From positions 1 to 64,000 of the forward strand of contig NZ_QJJL01000010.1 of the NCBI RefSeq assembly GCF_003201935.1: a stretch of 64,000 nucleotides of DNA, read 5' to 3'. The notes beneath the pieces are model-generated. The model worked only from the letters and a program-made list of their open reading frames with translations, ran no database searches and had not been told where the DNA came from. The stretch is from Loktanella sp. PT4BL. GTDB lineage: Bacteria > Pseudomonadota > Alphaproteobacteria > Rhodobacterales > Rhodobacteraceae. Each line of letters starts with the position of its first letter. The stretch's first letter is position 1. Both the position numbers and the translations under genes were made by a program. Below are positions 7,941-16,787 of this stretch, piece after piece.

Positions 7941-8704
7941 GACATCACCTCACCACGATCGACGTTAATGGCCTGTCCTGTGATGTTGTGGCCGCCATCG
8001 CTGGCAAGGAACAGATAGGTGTCGGCCATGTCTTCGGGGGTCATCAAGCCATGAATGGCCTGTGCAGACATGACGTCAGCGAGCAATCCGTCTTCGGTGG
8101 TTCCGCTGGTTGTCGCCAGTTCACTCAAAGAAGCCATGGCAGGGCCCGTTTTTACCCAGCCCGGGCAAATAGCATTTACGCGGATGCCGCGCGGCCCAAG
8201 CTCTTGCGCCCAGGTGCGCATCAGGCCGACATTGGCGTGTTTTGAAGCGACGTAAGCAGAAAACCCCCCCACGGCCGTTTTCGCCCAAATCGACGCGGTG
8301 ATGATAATGCGCCCGCCGTCTGGGATACGGTTGATCAACGTGTCGGTAACGTTGCGTGTTCCGTTCACGTTGATGGCCATCACACGTTCAAACGTCGCAT
8401 CGCCGTTGGGGTTTGTTCCACTGAGCGGTGTAGGTTTTTCGAGGCCTGCGTTGTTAACCAGAATGTCAACGCGTTCAATATTGGCAAGCGCGGCTGTTAC
8501 TGCGCTCGCATCAGAGATATCGCATTTGATCGCTTTCGCCCTACCATGCATCGCGGCGGCGGCGGCGTGTATGCCATCGGTATCGGAGAGGATTGTCAGA
8601 TCGGCACCCGCCCGTGCGAACGCGGCGGCCACACCTTGGCCAATGCCGCTGCTGGCACCGGTGACAAGAACAGATTTGCCCCTAAAATCAAATGAAATAG
8701 ACAC
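7937..8704 (-). CDS. SDR-family oxidoreductase
   Basis: This second classical SDR has 255 residues. TGASSGIGQG is at residues 16-25, NNAGLEKP near 90, and the active-site Tyr-Lys lies in YVASKHAN near 158. The ending, ITGQAINVDRGEVMS, is usual for the family. It follows the ABC ATPase gene by 11 bases and overlaps the next SDR gene. The substrate is unknown. A pair of SDRs beside an importer suggests oxidation of a hydroxylated carbon skeleton. Confidence 0.85.
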   Translation of the reverse strand: MSISFDFRGKSVLVTGASSGIGQGVAAAFARAGADLTILSDTDGIHAAAAAMHGRAKAIKCDISDASAVTAALANIERVDILVNNAGLEKPTPLSGTNPNGDATFERVMAINVNGTRNVTDTLINRIPDGGRIIITASIWAKTAVGGFSAYVASKHANVGLMRTWAQELGPRGIRVNAICPGWVKTGPAMASLSELATTSGTTEDGLLADVMSAQAIHGLMTPEDMADTYLFLASDGGHNITGQAINVDRGEVMS

Positions 8705-8715
8705 GTCTGCCCCTC

Positions 8716-9507
8716 CTAAGTCCGGCGATGACCTTCTTCGCGCATCAAGCGCATCAGTTTTTCCTCAAGCTCTGAATAGCCATCCATCCGGATGATATGT
8801 TCCTTATCGCCGATCCTTTTACCACCTTTGAACGCGGGAATAATTTCTTCTTTCAGGCGGCCCGGATGGCTGGACAGAAAGATGATTTTATCAGCAAGGA
8901 AAATAGCCTCTTCCAGATCATGGGTTACGATCACCATTGTCGTGTCTGTCTTTTCGGCTACGTCAATCATCAATTCTTGCATCAACCAACGGGTTTCTGC
9001 GTCCAGCGCGCCAAAGGGTTCATCCATAAGCAACACCTCTGGATCATTGGCCAGCGTGCGCGCAATCGCAACCCGTTGGCGCATGCCGCCAGACAGTTGC
9101 GACGGATAAGCTTCAGCAAATTTAATGAGCCCAACAAGGCCAAGAAAATGATCGGCACGTTCGCGACGCTTTGCCGCATCTACACCGTTCACCTTCATGC
9201 CGAATTCGACGTTCTTGCGTACGGACAGCCAATCAAATGATGTGTAGGCCTGAAACACCATGCCGCGATCCTGGCCCGGTCCAGTAACTGTTTTGCCACC
9301 AATGACGACCGCACCACTTGTCGGGGTTTCCAGACCTGCCATCATCCTCAGAACCGTCGACTTACCACAGCCTGACGGGCCAAGCAGGACACAGATAGAA
9401 TTTTGGTCGACGCCAAAAGAAACACTGTCAACGGCCTGCAATGTTTTGCCGCCACCAAGTACAAATGTCTTGGAAAGATCGCGAACTTCAAGTTGGGTGC
9501 CAGACAT
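8716..9507 (-). CDS. NitT/TauT-type ABC transporter ATP-binding protein
   Basis: This 263-residue ABC ATPase contains Walker A GPSGCGKST (around residue 40), Q-loop FQAYTSF, signature LSGGMRQR and Walker B LLMDEPFGALD. It resembles SsuB, TauB and ThiZ, which power uptake of sulfonates, nitrate, cyanate or thiamine precursors. It overlaps the permease stop by one base (ATG start within the preceding TGA context), indicating translational coupling. Together with the permease and periplasmic protein it forms a complete importer. Confidence 0.9.
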   Translation of the reverse strand: MSGTQLEVRDLSKTFVLGGGKTLQAVDSVSFGVDQNSICVLLGPSGCGKSTVLRMMAGLETPTSGAVVIGGKTVTGPGQDRGMVFQAYTSFDWLSVRKNVEFGMKVNGVDAAKRRERADHFLGLVGLIKFAEAYPSQLSGGMRQRVAIARTLANDPEVLLMDEPFGALDAETRWLMQELMIDVAEKTDTTMVIVTHDLEEAIFLADKIIFLSSHPGRLKEEIIPAFKGGKRIGDKEHIIRMDGYSELEEKLMRLMREEGHRRT

Positions 9508-10316
9508 CAGTTCTTAACCTCGAGATAGGGGAACAAACGACGATGAAGCATTCTGAACATCACGTCCGTCAGCAGGCCAAGAATGCCGATCACGACGATA
9601 CCCGCCAGTATTTCATCGGTTTTCAAGAAGCGCCGTGCGCGCATCATCATTGCCCCAATCCCCGTTGTTGATGCTACAATTTCTGCGATGACGAGATAAG
9701 TCCAGCCCATCGCCAACATCTGCCGCATGGCTGTTACGATATCGGGAAGTGCCGCGGGGAAGACGACCTTTAGGACCACGACATAGCGATTAGCGCCCAA
9801 CGTTAGCGCCGTTTCGATCAGCTCTTTGCGAACATTTTTAGTATGATCCATCACCAAAGTGATCAGAAAGAAGATGACGCCGATCACCAATAGCGCGAGT
9901 TTTGGTGCTTCTCCGGTACCGAACCACATCAACAAAATAGGAATAAATGACGGCGCAGGCAAATAACGCCATGCCGATACAAACGGGGCAAAAATCGCTT
10001 CAATCGACGCAAATGTTCCCATGGCAACTCCGAGTGGGATAGCAACTGCGCAGGCTATCGCAAACGAAATAAACACACGCCAGATGGAGATCAAGACGTC
10101 GCTAGTAAACCCCCGATTTATGAACAAATCATAGGTAGCGGCCAAAACCCTTTGCGGGGACGGCACCAAGAGGTCATTCACCCAGCCGGAACTTGTGGCC
10201 AAAACCCAGACACCGAAGAAAACGGCCCAAATGCCGATTGCGGATATCGTGCTTTGCAAATGTCCAACGGAGCCCCGGACCGCAAAGAAGTCCGGTTTGG
10301 GTTTGTTGTTTGTCAT
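9507..10316 (-). CDS. NitT/TauT-type ABC transporter permease
   Basis: This membrane protein has about six hydrophobic spans and the cytoplasmic EAA-type loop (ETALTLGANRYVVVLKVVFPAALPDI) that docks to the ATPase. It belongs to the SsuC/TauC family. I start it at MTNNKPKPDF; a start four codons upstream is possible. It lies 62 bases after the binding-protein gene, separated by a hairpin, and directly precedes the ATPase. Confidence 0.88.
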   Translation of the reverse strand: MTNNKPKPDFFAVRGSVGHLQSTISAIGIWAVFFGVWVLATSSGWVNDLLVPSPQRVLAATYDLFINRGFTSDVLISIWRVFISFAIACAVAIPLGVAMGTFASIEAIFAPFVSAWRYLPAPSFIPILLMWFGTGEAPKLALLVIGVIFFLITLVMDHTKNVRKELIETALTLGANRYVVVLKVVFPAALPDIVTAMRQMLAMGWTYLVIAEIVASTTGIGAMMMRARRFLKTDEILAGIVVIGILGLLTDVMFRMLHRRLFPYLEVKN

Positions 10317-10338
10317 TCGCTGTCTCATATATCAAAAG

Positions 10339-10367
10339 CCCTGCGCGAAACATCGGTACGCGCAGGG
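10339..10367 (-). terminator. Intercistronic hairpin after binding-protein gene
   Basis: A 9-bp perfect stem (CCCTGCGCG at 10339-10347, complement at 10359-10367) with an 11-base loop sits between the binding-protein and permease genes. On the transcribed strand it is followed by a short CTTTT run. Such hairpins usually reduce read-through so that binding protein is made in excess over permease. Confidence 0.6.
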
Positions 10368-10378
10368 ACTTGGTTAAA

Positions 10379-11437
10379 TCAGTTTGGTTGAAGGTCTTGG
10401 CGGTAGCCTGCCGCAACAAGATCACCCATCAAACTACAATCAACACCAGCGGCGGCATCAATCGTGTTTTCCATCAGCCCCAACCTGATCCACCATTCGT
10501 TGATAGTCGCGATTGTTCCGGTCATAGCACCATTTTCAATGCCAAACGGCGGCTCACCTTCCAGCACGCCACACATCCGTGCGGACTCATCAAAGTCGAG
10601 CATGTAGATGCCGCCATCAAGGCTTTTGCCGTCCGTCCCAATTACATAACCGATGTCTTCTTCAGGCCATTGCAAAAACGCAGCCATTGCCTTGTTCGCC
10701 GCTTCGACGTTTTGGTTCCAATAAGTCAGACCATCCCAACGCGCCTTTAGCACAGCAACCGCAGCTTCGCGGTTTTCAGCAATAAAGTTCTTGTTCATAT
10801 ACATCGCGTCCATGTAAATGCCCGACTTCAGAAGCTCGGCATCACCGGTATTGATCACGCTGCGGGCACCAGGGTTTGCCTCAAGAACCTGAGAAATCCA
10901 TGGCTCGTACATGTAGCCCGCCGCAAGATCGCCCGACAGCATCGGGCCAACGGCCTCGTCTGCATTCAGGTTAATCCATTCGACAGTGTCGAGATCAACA
11001 CCTTCACGGTCCAACCACATCCCCATCAGAAGATGCCCAATATAGGCTTGGGGTGCGGATACCTTTGATCCGGCGAGCGTCTCGACTTCAACCTCGGGGG
11101 CCAAAATGATATGATCAACTCCATAAGACGGGTTCAAAAAGGCTACGTTTACAACATCAAAGCCCTGGTCAACGATGATCGGTGTGTAATCAGCAGTGCA
11201 ACCATAGACGTCAATTTGCCCAGCCGCCAAGGCTGAGTGACCGCCAAGAGGGTCTTCAAAAATTGTAATATCCAGATCGTGCTCAGGCAGAAAACCTTGC
11301 TGACGCGCCAGTTCAAGCATCGCGTATCCCGGCCATGAAACACAGATCCCCACTTTGATTTCATCAGCGGCAGCAGTGCCCGCACTGATGCCTGCAGACA
11401 GCAGGGCCGCCGCGCCGAGTGCATTGAAAATTCGCAT
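10379..11437 (-). CDS. NitT/TauT-type periplasmic substrate-binding protein
   Basis: This 352-residue protein has a clear signal peptide (MRIFNALGAAALLSAGISAG, cleavage near TAAADE). The mature part resembles the NMT1/SsuA/ThiY-like binding proteins: KVGICVSWPGYAMLELARQQ, then GHSALAAGQIDVYGCTADYTP. It is the first gene of the leftward operon and faces the TetR gene across 150 bases. The ligand is unknown. The ureohydrolase downstream points to a nitrogen-rich guanidino or ureido compound, by inference only. Confidence 0.87.
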   Translation of the reverse strand: MRIFNALGAAALLSAGISAGTAAADEIKVGICVSWPGYAMLELARQQGFLPEHDLDITIFEDPLGGHSALAAGQIDVYGCTADYTPIIVDQGFDVVNVAFLNPSYGVDHIILAPEVEVETLAGSKVSAPQAYIGHLLMGMWLDREGVDLDTVEWINLNADEAVGPMLSGDLAAGYMYEPWISQVLEANPGARSVINTGDAELLKSGIYMDAMYMNKNFIAENREAAVAVLKARWDGLTYWNQNVEAANKAMAAFLQWPEEDIGYVIGTDGKSLDGGIYMLDFDESARMCGVLEGEPPFGIENGAMTGTIATINEWWIRLGLMENTIDAAAGVDCSLMGDLVAAGYRQDLQPN

Positions 11438-11513
11438 GAGATGTCCTTTCCTGGTTGAAGTTACATTAAACCCTTATCCAGCAAAATCCTTTATGCAACA
11501 AAATATTTAGCTT

Positions 11514-11528
11514 ACTAAAGTTTTTAGT
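11514..11528. promoter_or_regulatory. Candidate TetR operator between divergent operons
   Basis: A perfect palindrome ACTAAA-GTT-TTTAGT lies midway in the 150-base gap between the binding-protein gene and the divergent TetR-CE4-EamA operon. The gap is AT-rich and suits two back-to-back promoters. Position and symmetry make it a candidate binding site for the TetR protein encoded alongside. Confidence 0.35.
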
Positions 11529-11586
11529 TTGATTTTCCACAAGATTGCCTCTTATAGTTGCAGTATGTGAACGCGAGGAGGCTGCT

Positions 11587-12210
11587 GTGACTGGACTGAG
11601 AGAACGGCAAAAAGAAGATCGTCAGGCCAGAATTGCTCAGGTGGCAAAGTCCCTGTTCCTAAAGCATGGATTCGAAAAGACGACAATTGAAGACATTGCA
11701 CAGGCGGCAGGCATGTCAGGTGTCACTGTCCATAACTACTATGGGACAAAATCGGGCATCCTATTGGCGCTTGTCGCCGAAAATGATCGCACATTGGTCA
11801 CCCGATTAAATAAAGAACTGGCAAACTGTCCGCAAACTGTCACAGAAGTTATGCTGTCATTCTCAAAAACGATTATGGAACACGCAGTCGCCAATCTTCG
11901 GAAGGTGATTTGGCGGCAGGTGATCGCAACGGTAACAGCCAACGCTGACGATTCCGTCAGCAAACCGTATTTCGATCTGGACCAAGAGCTCGCGCAGGTT
12001 CTTGTGCAAAAGATGGAGCGGATGAAAGCAGCGGGGGCGTTGCCGCCGTCTGTGGTGCCCGAACATTTGGGTAAGGCGCTGTTCCACCTTCAGAACGCGC
12101 GGTTCATCCAATTTGTATGCTCGGAAAATTTACAAATAGAGGACGTTTTGCGCCGCATCCGCAATGATCTAGACGCGCTGTTTGCGGTTCAAGCGACGGT
12201 TACTGCATAG
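11587..12210 (+). CDS. TetR-family transcriptional regulator
   Basis: This is a 207-residue regulator. Residues 15-60 form the TetR helix-turn-helix (KSLFLKHGFEKTTIEDIAQA followed by GMSGVTVHNYYGTKSGIL). The remainder is the helical ligand and dimer domain. The start is a GTG at 11587 with a very strong GAGGAGG six bases upstream; an earlier in-frame TTG at 11545 has no ribosome site. Divergent from the ABC importer and ahead of the CE4 and EamA genes, it probably controls both arms in response to the imported compound or a metabolite. Confidence 0.85.
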   Translation: MTGLRERQKEDRQARIAQVAKSLFLKHGFEKTTIEDIAQAAGMSGVTVHNYYGTKSGILLALVAENDRTLVTRLNKELANCPQTVTEVMLSFSKTIMEHAVANLRKVIWRQVIATVTANADDSVSKPYFDLDQELAQVLVQKMERMKAAGALPPSVVPEHLGKALFHLQNARFIQFVCSENLQIEDVLRRIRNDLDALFAVQATVTA

Positions 12211-12242
12211 CAAGCGCGTACAGATTTTCAGAAAGGAAAACA

Positions 12243-13127
12243 ATGTTTCTTCATCCTATGTCATGGCCCAATGGCAAGAAGTGCGCAGCATCGGTCACGT
12301 TTGATATTGATGCCGACTCTCTTGTGCGGGTCGGGCGGCCTAAAGATGCAGACCTGCGCCTTCAACCCATTTCGATGGGGCGCTATGGCCCGACTGTTGC
12401 AGTGCCGCGCATTCTGGAAACCTACCGCCGGCTTGAACTTACGCAGACATTTTTCATGCCTGGATGGGTGATGGAGGAATACCCCGACACTGTTGAGGCG
12501 ATCCTGAAAGACGGCCATGAGATTGGCCACCATTCTTGGGCCCACGAAGATCCTATGGAACATTCGGACGAAGTAGAGGCCGAGCTTTTCGAGCGTGCAC
12601 TGGACACTCACATCAAAATGACAGGGCACAAACCGCGCGGCTACCGCGCGCCTGTGTACAGCATCACCCCCGCTATCGTGAACCGATTGATCGAGCATGA
12701 TTTCCTATATGATAGCTCTATGATGGCGGATGACCTTCCCTACGAGGTTGTCACCAACTCAGGTTCACTCATTGAGATCCCGCCGCACTGGGGAACCGAC
12801 GATTGGCCGCCCTTCGCACACATGGGTGAGCTGGATTACATCATGCCTGTGCGTGGTCCATCCGATGGCATCAAAGCCTTTATAGAGGAATTTGACGCTA
12901 TGTATGAGGCTGGAGGGTTCTGGATGCCCGTACTCCACCCCTTCCTGACTGGGCGCCTTGCCCGCTGGCGAGAACTGGAACGGCATATTGAACGGATCGT
13001 CGAACAAGGCGATGTCTGGCTGACATCGATGGAGAATATAGCCGAGCATGCGAAATCGACAGGCAGTCGCCTGCGCCAGGAAAACTTGGATACTGGGTCC
13101 ACACCGGCCACACCACTAACCCCATGA
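12243..13127 (+). CDS. CE4-family deacetylase/cyclic imide-ureide hydrolase
   Basis: This 294-residue NodB/CE4-fold hydrolase belongs to the branch that includes HpPgdA and allantoinase PuuE rather than classical chitin deacetylases. Motif 1 is TFDIDAD (D21, D23, D25) and motif 2 GHEIGHHSWAHE (H92, H96, H97, H101). Motif 3 is GYRAPVYS. There is no signal peptide, so it acts in the cytoplasm, unlike wall deacetylases. Members of this branch open cyclic imides or ureides. With a ureohydrolase in the divergent operon, a ring-opening step on an imported nitrogen heterocycle is plausible. Confidence 0.75.
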   Translation: MFLHPMSWPNGKKCAASVTFDIDADSLVRVGRPKDADLRLQPISMGRYGPTVAVPRILETYRRLELTQTFFMPGWVMEEYPDTVEAILKDGHEIGHHSWAHEDPMEHSDEVEAELFERALDTHIKMTGHKPRGYRAPVYSITPAIVNRLIEHDFLYDSSMMADDLPYEVVTNSGSLIEIPPHWGTDDWPPFAHMGELDYIMPVRGPSDGIKAFIEEFDAMYEAGGFWMPVLHPFLTGRLARWRELERHIERIVEQGDVWLTSMENIAEHAKSTGSRLRQENLDTGSTPATPLTP

Positions 13128-13987
13128 CGTCACATTCAAAAGGTGTGTTGATCACGATCTTTGGCGTCCTGCTTGTCGTGCCGGACGCATTGTTTGTTCG
13201 GCTGATCGAAGCAGACCCCTTAGTCACAGCCTTTTGGCGGGGTCTCATCGCTGGATTCATTATTTTCGCGCTTGTTCTTGTATTTCAAGGCTGGGGGGCG
13301 TTTCTGGCCGCTCTGCGCACGGGACGTATCGGTTTGGTATATGTCCTACTTCTCGGCACGACAAATATCGGCTTTGTCCTCGCGATCGCATGGACAAGCG
13401 TGGCGAATGTGGTGTTTATTCTGGCCGCGATGCCAATTTTTGCGACAATCTTTAGCCGCATCTTTTTGGGCGAGCCAATTTGCTTGCGTATGGTGGTGAC
13501 GATGGCTGCAGTAATGGGTGGGTTGGCAATCATAGCAGCCGGATCACATGAGAACGATGTTTCATCATGGCAAGGTGATCTTTGCGCCCTTTTGGTCTGC
13601 GCATCCTACGCCGGCGCTTTGACCGCAGTGCGATGCGTCAAAGACGTCTCGATGATCCCGGCCATCCCTTGCGCGTACCTCGGGACGGCGTTGATCCTTG
13701 GGCTTATCTCTATTCCGGGTCCAGATTTCGGCCCACAATGGCCGTTGTTTTTGGCACATGGCGCGTTCATTGGCGCAGCAAGTTGCCTTCTCACGCTCGG
13801 TCCGCGCTATATCAAATCAGGTGAAGTTTCTTTGTTAATCCTGCTCGAATCCATCCTCGCGCCCCTTCTGGTCTGGCTCGTCGTAGGTGAAAATCCGGGT
13901 CAGAAAGCCTTACTTGGCGGCGTCATAGTGATAAGCGCATTGGTGCTCTATAACATCCATTCAATCCGTTCTTCGCAGGAACGGTGA
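13124..13987 (+). CDS. EamA/DMT-family transporter
   Basis: This 287-residue protein has about ten predicted hydrophobic helices and the duplicated EamA architecture of drug/metabolite transporters (for example GTTNIGFVLAIAWTSVANVV in the first repeat). The start overlaps the CE4 stop by four bases (ATGA), so the two genes are coupled. It probably exports a product or excess intermediate of the cluster. Substrate is not predictable. Confidence 0.85.
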   Translation: MTSHSKGVLITIFGVLLVVPDALFVRLIEADPLVTAFWRGLIAGFIIFALVLVFQGWGAFLAALRTGRIGLVYVLLLGTTNIGFVLAIAWTSVANVVFILAAMPIFATIFSRIFLGEPICLRMVVTMAAVMGGLAIIAAGSHENDVSSWQGDLCALLVCASYAGALTAVRCVKDVSMIPAIPCAYLGTALILGLISIPGPDFGPQWPLFLAHGAFIGAASCLLTLGPRYIKSGEVSLLILLESILAPLLVWLVVGENPGQKALLGGVIVISALVLYNIHSIRSSQER

Positions 13988-14044
13988 ACCAGATTCACAA
14001 GGACATTGATCCGCATTCCAATTAAATCCTTATTCATTGTCAGG

Positions 14045-14113
14045 CTAGGGGGGCACTGAAAAAGCATCGATTGACACCACAATCTGCTCTTCGGTGAAAC
14101 GTGATTTGCGCAT
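14045..14113 (-). pseudogene. IS3-family OrfA 5' scrap
   Basis: The reverse strand encodes MRKSRFTEEQIV, the characteristic start of IS3-family OrfA, with AAGGAG upstream. It departs from the family after about 13 residues and ends at codon 22. Only the first few percent of the insertion sequence survives. Confidence 0.65.
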
Positions 14114-14140
14114 CGTCTGTTCTCCTTGTTCTGACGAACG

Positions 14141-14350
14141 TTACAAGAACAAACTCTCCTTTTGAATGGCCCGGTTTATTGGGGGCACGTCAGCTGGCGT
14201 GAGGTTTCCAGTCTCCCGCAAGCACGCCGCAAACCGTACAGCGGTTGCAGCGGGGATCAGCAAGCGACGACCGATCTCACGCGCCGAATGGCCCTCTCGG
14301 TGTAGAACTTGAAAACGATGGCGAATGTCGGGTGACAAGGGTGCGGGCAT
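14141..14350 (-). pseudogene. IS630-family transposase N-terminal fragment
   Basis: The 69-residue frame (MPAPLSPDIRHRFQVLHREG, then HSAREIGRRLLIPAATAVRF) matches the helix-turn-helix start of IS630-type transposases. The DDE catalytic domain is missing. Together with the neighbouring IS3 scrap it marks the border between the two metabolic clusters. Confidence 0.65.
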
Positions 14351-14682
14351 GAAACGATCCTCCTGAGCAGTAAGGAATCAGAAATCCGCACACGTGGGAA
14401 TCCCCAACGATTCAAGATGATCAGGAACCGCTCTAAGGGCTACGCGACAGGTGCAAACCGCCATGGATTTTATTGGGAAATTTCAGACGCGATTCTGATT
14501 AATTAGGGTACAGCGACAGCAGGGGAGGTAAAAACATTCACCAACTGTTTGGGTTTTGAGCGGATATTGTTGGCAGAAAACGCGTTCTTTGTGTGCGATG
14601 GTTTTAGGCCTGCCACTCAGAGCAATCAACAAATTACGTAGGTAGTATTTGCGAGTCGCTTTTGGGCGCGATCGAATCGCGC
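14351..14682. other. Intergenic region without a gene
   Basis: This is AT-rich DNA between the IS630 scrap and the convergent end of the next SDR gene. I find no coding frame with support, RNA gene or strong hairpin. Confidence 0.4.
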
Positions 14683-15282
14683 TTACTCGACGATGAGTAT
14701 TTGCCCGTTTACAAGCCCTTCAACTGCTTTGCTGAATGCGCGCCCAACGGCTTCGTTCGAGACATGATTGTGGCCCCTGAAGAAGCCGTCGTATTTAGCG
14801 CGCGACACTTCAAGAACTTCCGGGCTAACTGCATTGATGCGGATGCCTCTTGGCATCTCAATTGCTGCGCCTCCGACAAACCCGTCAATCGCTCCATTTG
14901 CAGCCGCTGCGCCAGATCCACCTTTTATCGGATCACGGTTGAGGACACCACTCGTCAAAGTGAACGAGCCGCCATCGTTCATATACTCAAACCCTGAAAG
15001 CACCAAATTTATCTGCGGCAGCACTTTGCCGTTGATGCCTTCGATGAATTGGTCAGTTGTCATCTCATCGACGGGTCCAAAATGCCCATGGCCGACCGCG
15101 CAAACCATTGCATCAATTTTGCCGATTGCTTCGTACATAGCTCTAATGCTGGCGACATCTTCAAGGTCAACCTGGATATCACCGCTTGTTTTGCCGACAC
15201 GGATTATCTGGTGCCTTTCAGATAGTGCCTCGACTGCCGCGTTTCCAACTGCACCGTTTGCACCAACAATAACAACTTTCAT
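14683..15282 (-). CDS. Short SDR-like dehydrogenase (199 aa)
   Basis: This compact SDR has the cofactor loop VGANGAVGNAA at residues 6-16, near the start of an otherwise family-typical Rossmann fold. It is shorter than classical SDRs (about 250). A Tyr-x3-Lys pair is not obvious; the region around residues 125-140 reads GGSGAAAANGAIDGFVGG, so the catalytic Tyr appears to be replaced. Members of this short group are mostly uncharacterised. It stands 250 bases downstream of the Liv operon on the same strand and may or may not belong to it. Confidence 0.7.
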   Translation of the reverse strand: MKVVIVGANGAVGNAAVEALSERHQIIRVGKTSGDIQVDLEDVASIRAMYEAIGKIDAMVCAVGHGHFGPVDEMTTDQFIEGINGKVLPQINLVLSGFEYMNDGGSFTLTSGVLNRDPIKGGSGAAAANGAIDGFVGGAAIEMPRGIRINAVSPEVLEVSRAKYDGFFRGHNHVSNEAVGRAFSKAVEGLVNGQILIVE

Positions 15283-15495
15283 TTCGATATTCCTCAGAGT
15301 ACTTCCCGTAAAATTTTGGCTTTAGCGTTAAGGCTAAATCGTCAGCATTGGACAAACAACTAAAAGGTTGGTGTAGTCTAAGCTGCTTTCGAAAATACTT
15401 CCGTGAAAGGCTCCAACCTGCCGATATCCCTACGCCAAAAACCATGATTTGTTAGGTCCTGATATATGAAATTCTGGGATTTTACGCCAGAGAGA

Positions 15496-15526
15496 TTGAG
15501 GCCCACCCAAAACGAGCGGGCCTCAA
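15496..15526 (-). terminator. Hairpin after the Liv operon
   Basis: The perfect arms TTGAGGCCC (15496-15504) and GGGCCTCAA (15518-15526) lie ten bases past the stop of the binding-protein gene. No strong U-run follows on the transcript, so it is either a weak terminator or a 3' stabilising hairpin. Confidence 0.5.
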
Positions 15527-15535
15527 ATATTAGCT

Positions 15536-16747
15536 TTATTCGAATACTGTCGCCGGATAGAATTTTTCCGACACCCACGCGCCATCTTCGGCACGCATGA
15601 TCAGGAAAGAACCAGCCGGGGTTCCGCTTTCATCCATCGTCAACGGGCCGGATGCACCCTCAAAGTCGATATTGGTGCCTCCAGCAATTAAATCACGCGC
15701 CGCTGCAAAATCGGATACCATCTCCCCATCAACAGTTACATCGCGAATTGCCGAGTTGATTGCCTCGCCGTTGCAGCCTTCCGACCCCTCAAGAGCAAGG
15801 GCGACCAACATCGCCATATCATAGGAATTGGCTGCAAACGGGCCAGGTGCAGCACCTGTTTCCATCATCATTTTCGCGGCAAATGTTTGGTAGGCTGGCA
15901 ATGAATTGTCAGGTTCTGCGAGTTGAACATAAGCCCTTCCGTTCAAGATGCGCGGATCGACGGCTTCAAAAATCTGCGGGACGGCCAGATCTGCAGTCAA
16001 CAACCACTCGCCTTCAAACCCACCAACGGCGGCTTCTTTCATAACGGTTACGCCTGATTCCTGACCACCAGCCAAATAGATAACGTCGGGATTGTTCGCA
16101 AGGACCGCGACCAGTTCAGCCTGATAAGACGGTTGGCCTGGGTTGTAGATCACATAATCGGTGATTTCGACATTGGCCTCTTCAAGGGCCGCGCGAGCAA
16201 CCTGCGCAGGAGAGATTGTAGACTCTTCATTTTGAACCAGCATGGCCACAGATTTATAGCCCTTTTCGGTCAGCCAGAGACCCGCCGCGGCGCCGTCACC
16301 AAGATCCGAACCAACAGTGCGATAAACGTAGTCTCCACCCAGCTCGTCCAAAGTGATTGTACCGGCATAGGGTGAAATGATGGGTGTCTGTCTGCGTTTG
16401 GCAAGATCAACAAGCGCCACCATAACGCCGGACGTTGGCCCAAGAATTGCAACAGCACCTTCGGTTTCGATCATCTTGGTGGCTTCACGGATGCCTTTTT
16501 CAGCGCTGCCCCCAGTGTCGGCAATAACAGTGCGCAACATCCCGCAAGAGGTACCACCGGCAGCGTTGATTTCGTTGACAGCAACTTCCACACCTCCTGC
16601 AACAATAGCACCGAACTCGCCCAGTTCGCCAGTAAGCGGCACCAGCACGCCGACGGTCACATCGGCGGCAGCAAAAGACGGCGCCGCGATGGCCGCTACT
16701 GCAGCAATGGCAGTCATGTTACGTAACTTCCTTGAAATTGTATTCAT
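15536..16747 (-). CDS. Liv-type (branched-chain amino acid class) periplasmic binding protein
   Basis: This 403-residue protein carries a signal peptide (KLRNMTAIAAVAAIAAPSFA, cleavage near AAADV). The mature body is a type I periplasmic binding protein of the LivK/amide/urea/aromatic class: VGVLVPLTGELGEFGAIVAG, then GPTSGVMVALVDLAKRRQTP. The start at MNTISRKL is fixed by AAGGAG upstream; the frame is open further upstream without ribosome site. It is the last gene of the Liv operon. Proteins of this class also bind aromatic acids, and the adjoining pyridine pathway makes a pyridine carboxylate a candidate ligand. Confidence 0.87.
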   Translation of the reverse strand: MNTISRKLRNMTAIAAVAAIAAPSFAAADVTVGVLVPLTGELGEFGAIVAGGVEVAVNEINAAGGTSCGMLRTVIADTGGSAEKGIREATKMIETEGAVAILGPTSGVMVALVDLAKRRQTPIISPYAGTITLDELGGDYVYRTVGSDLGDGAAAGLWLTEKGYKSVAMLVQNEESTISPAQVARAALEEANVEITDYVIYNPGQPSYQAELVAVLANNPDVIYLAGGQESGVTVMKEAAVGGFEGEWLLTADLAVPQIFEAVDPRILNGRAYVQLAEPDNSLPAYQTFAAKMMMETGAAPGPFAANSYDMAMLVALALEGSEGCNGEAINSAIRDVTVDGEMVSDFAAARDLIAGGTNIDFEGASGPLTMDESGTPAGSFLIMRAEDGAWVSEKFYPATVFE

Positions 16748-16787
16748 CTGTTTTCTCCTTGTTGGGTCGTATGATCCGGTTTTCCGG

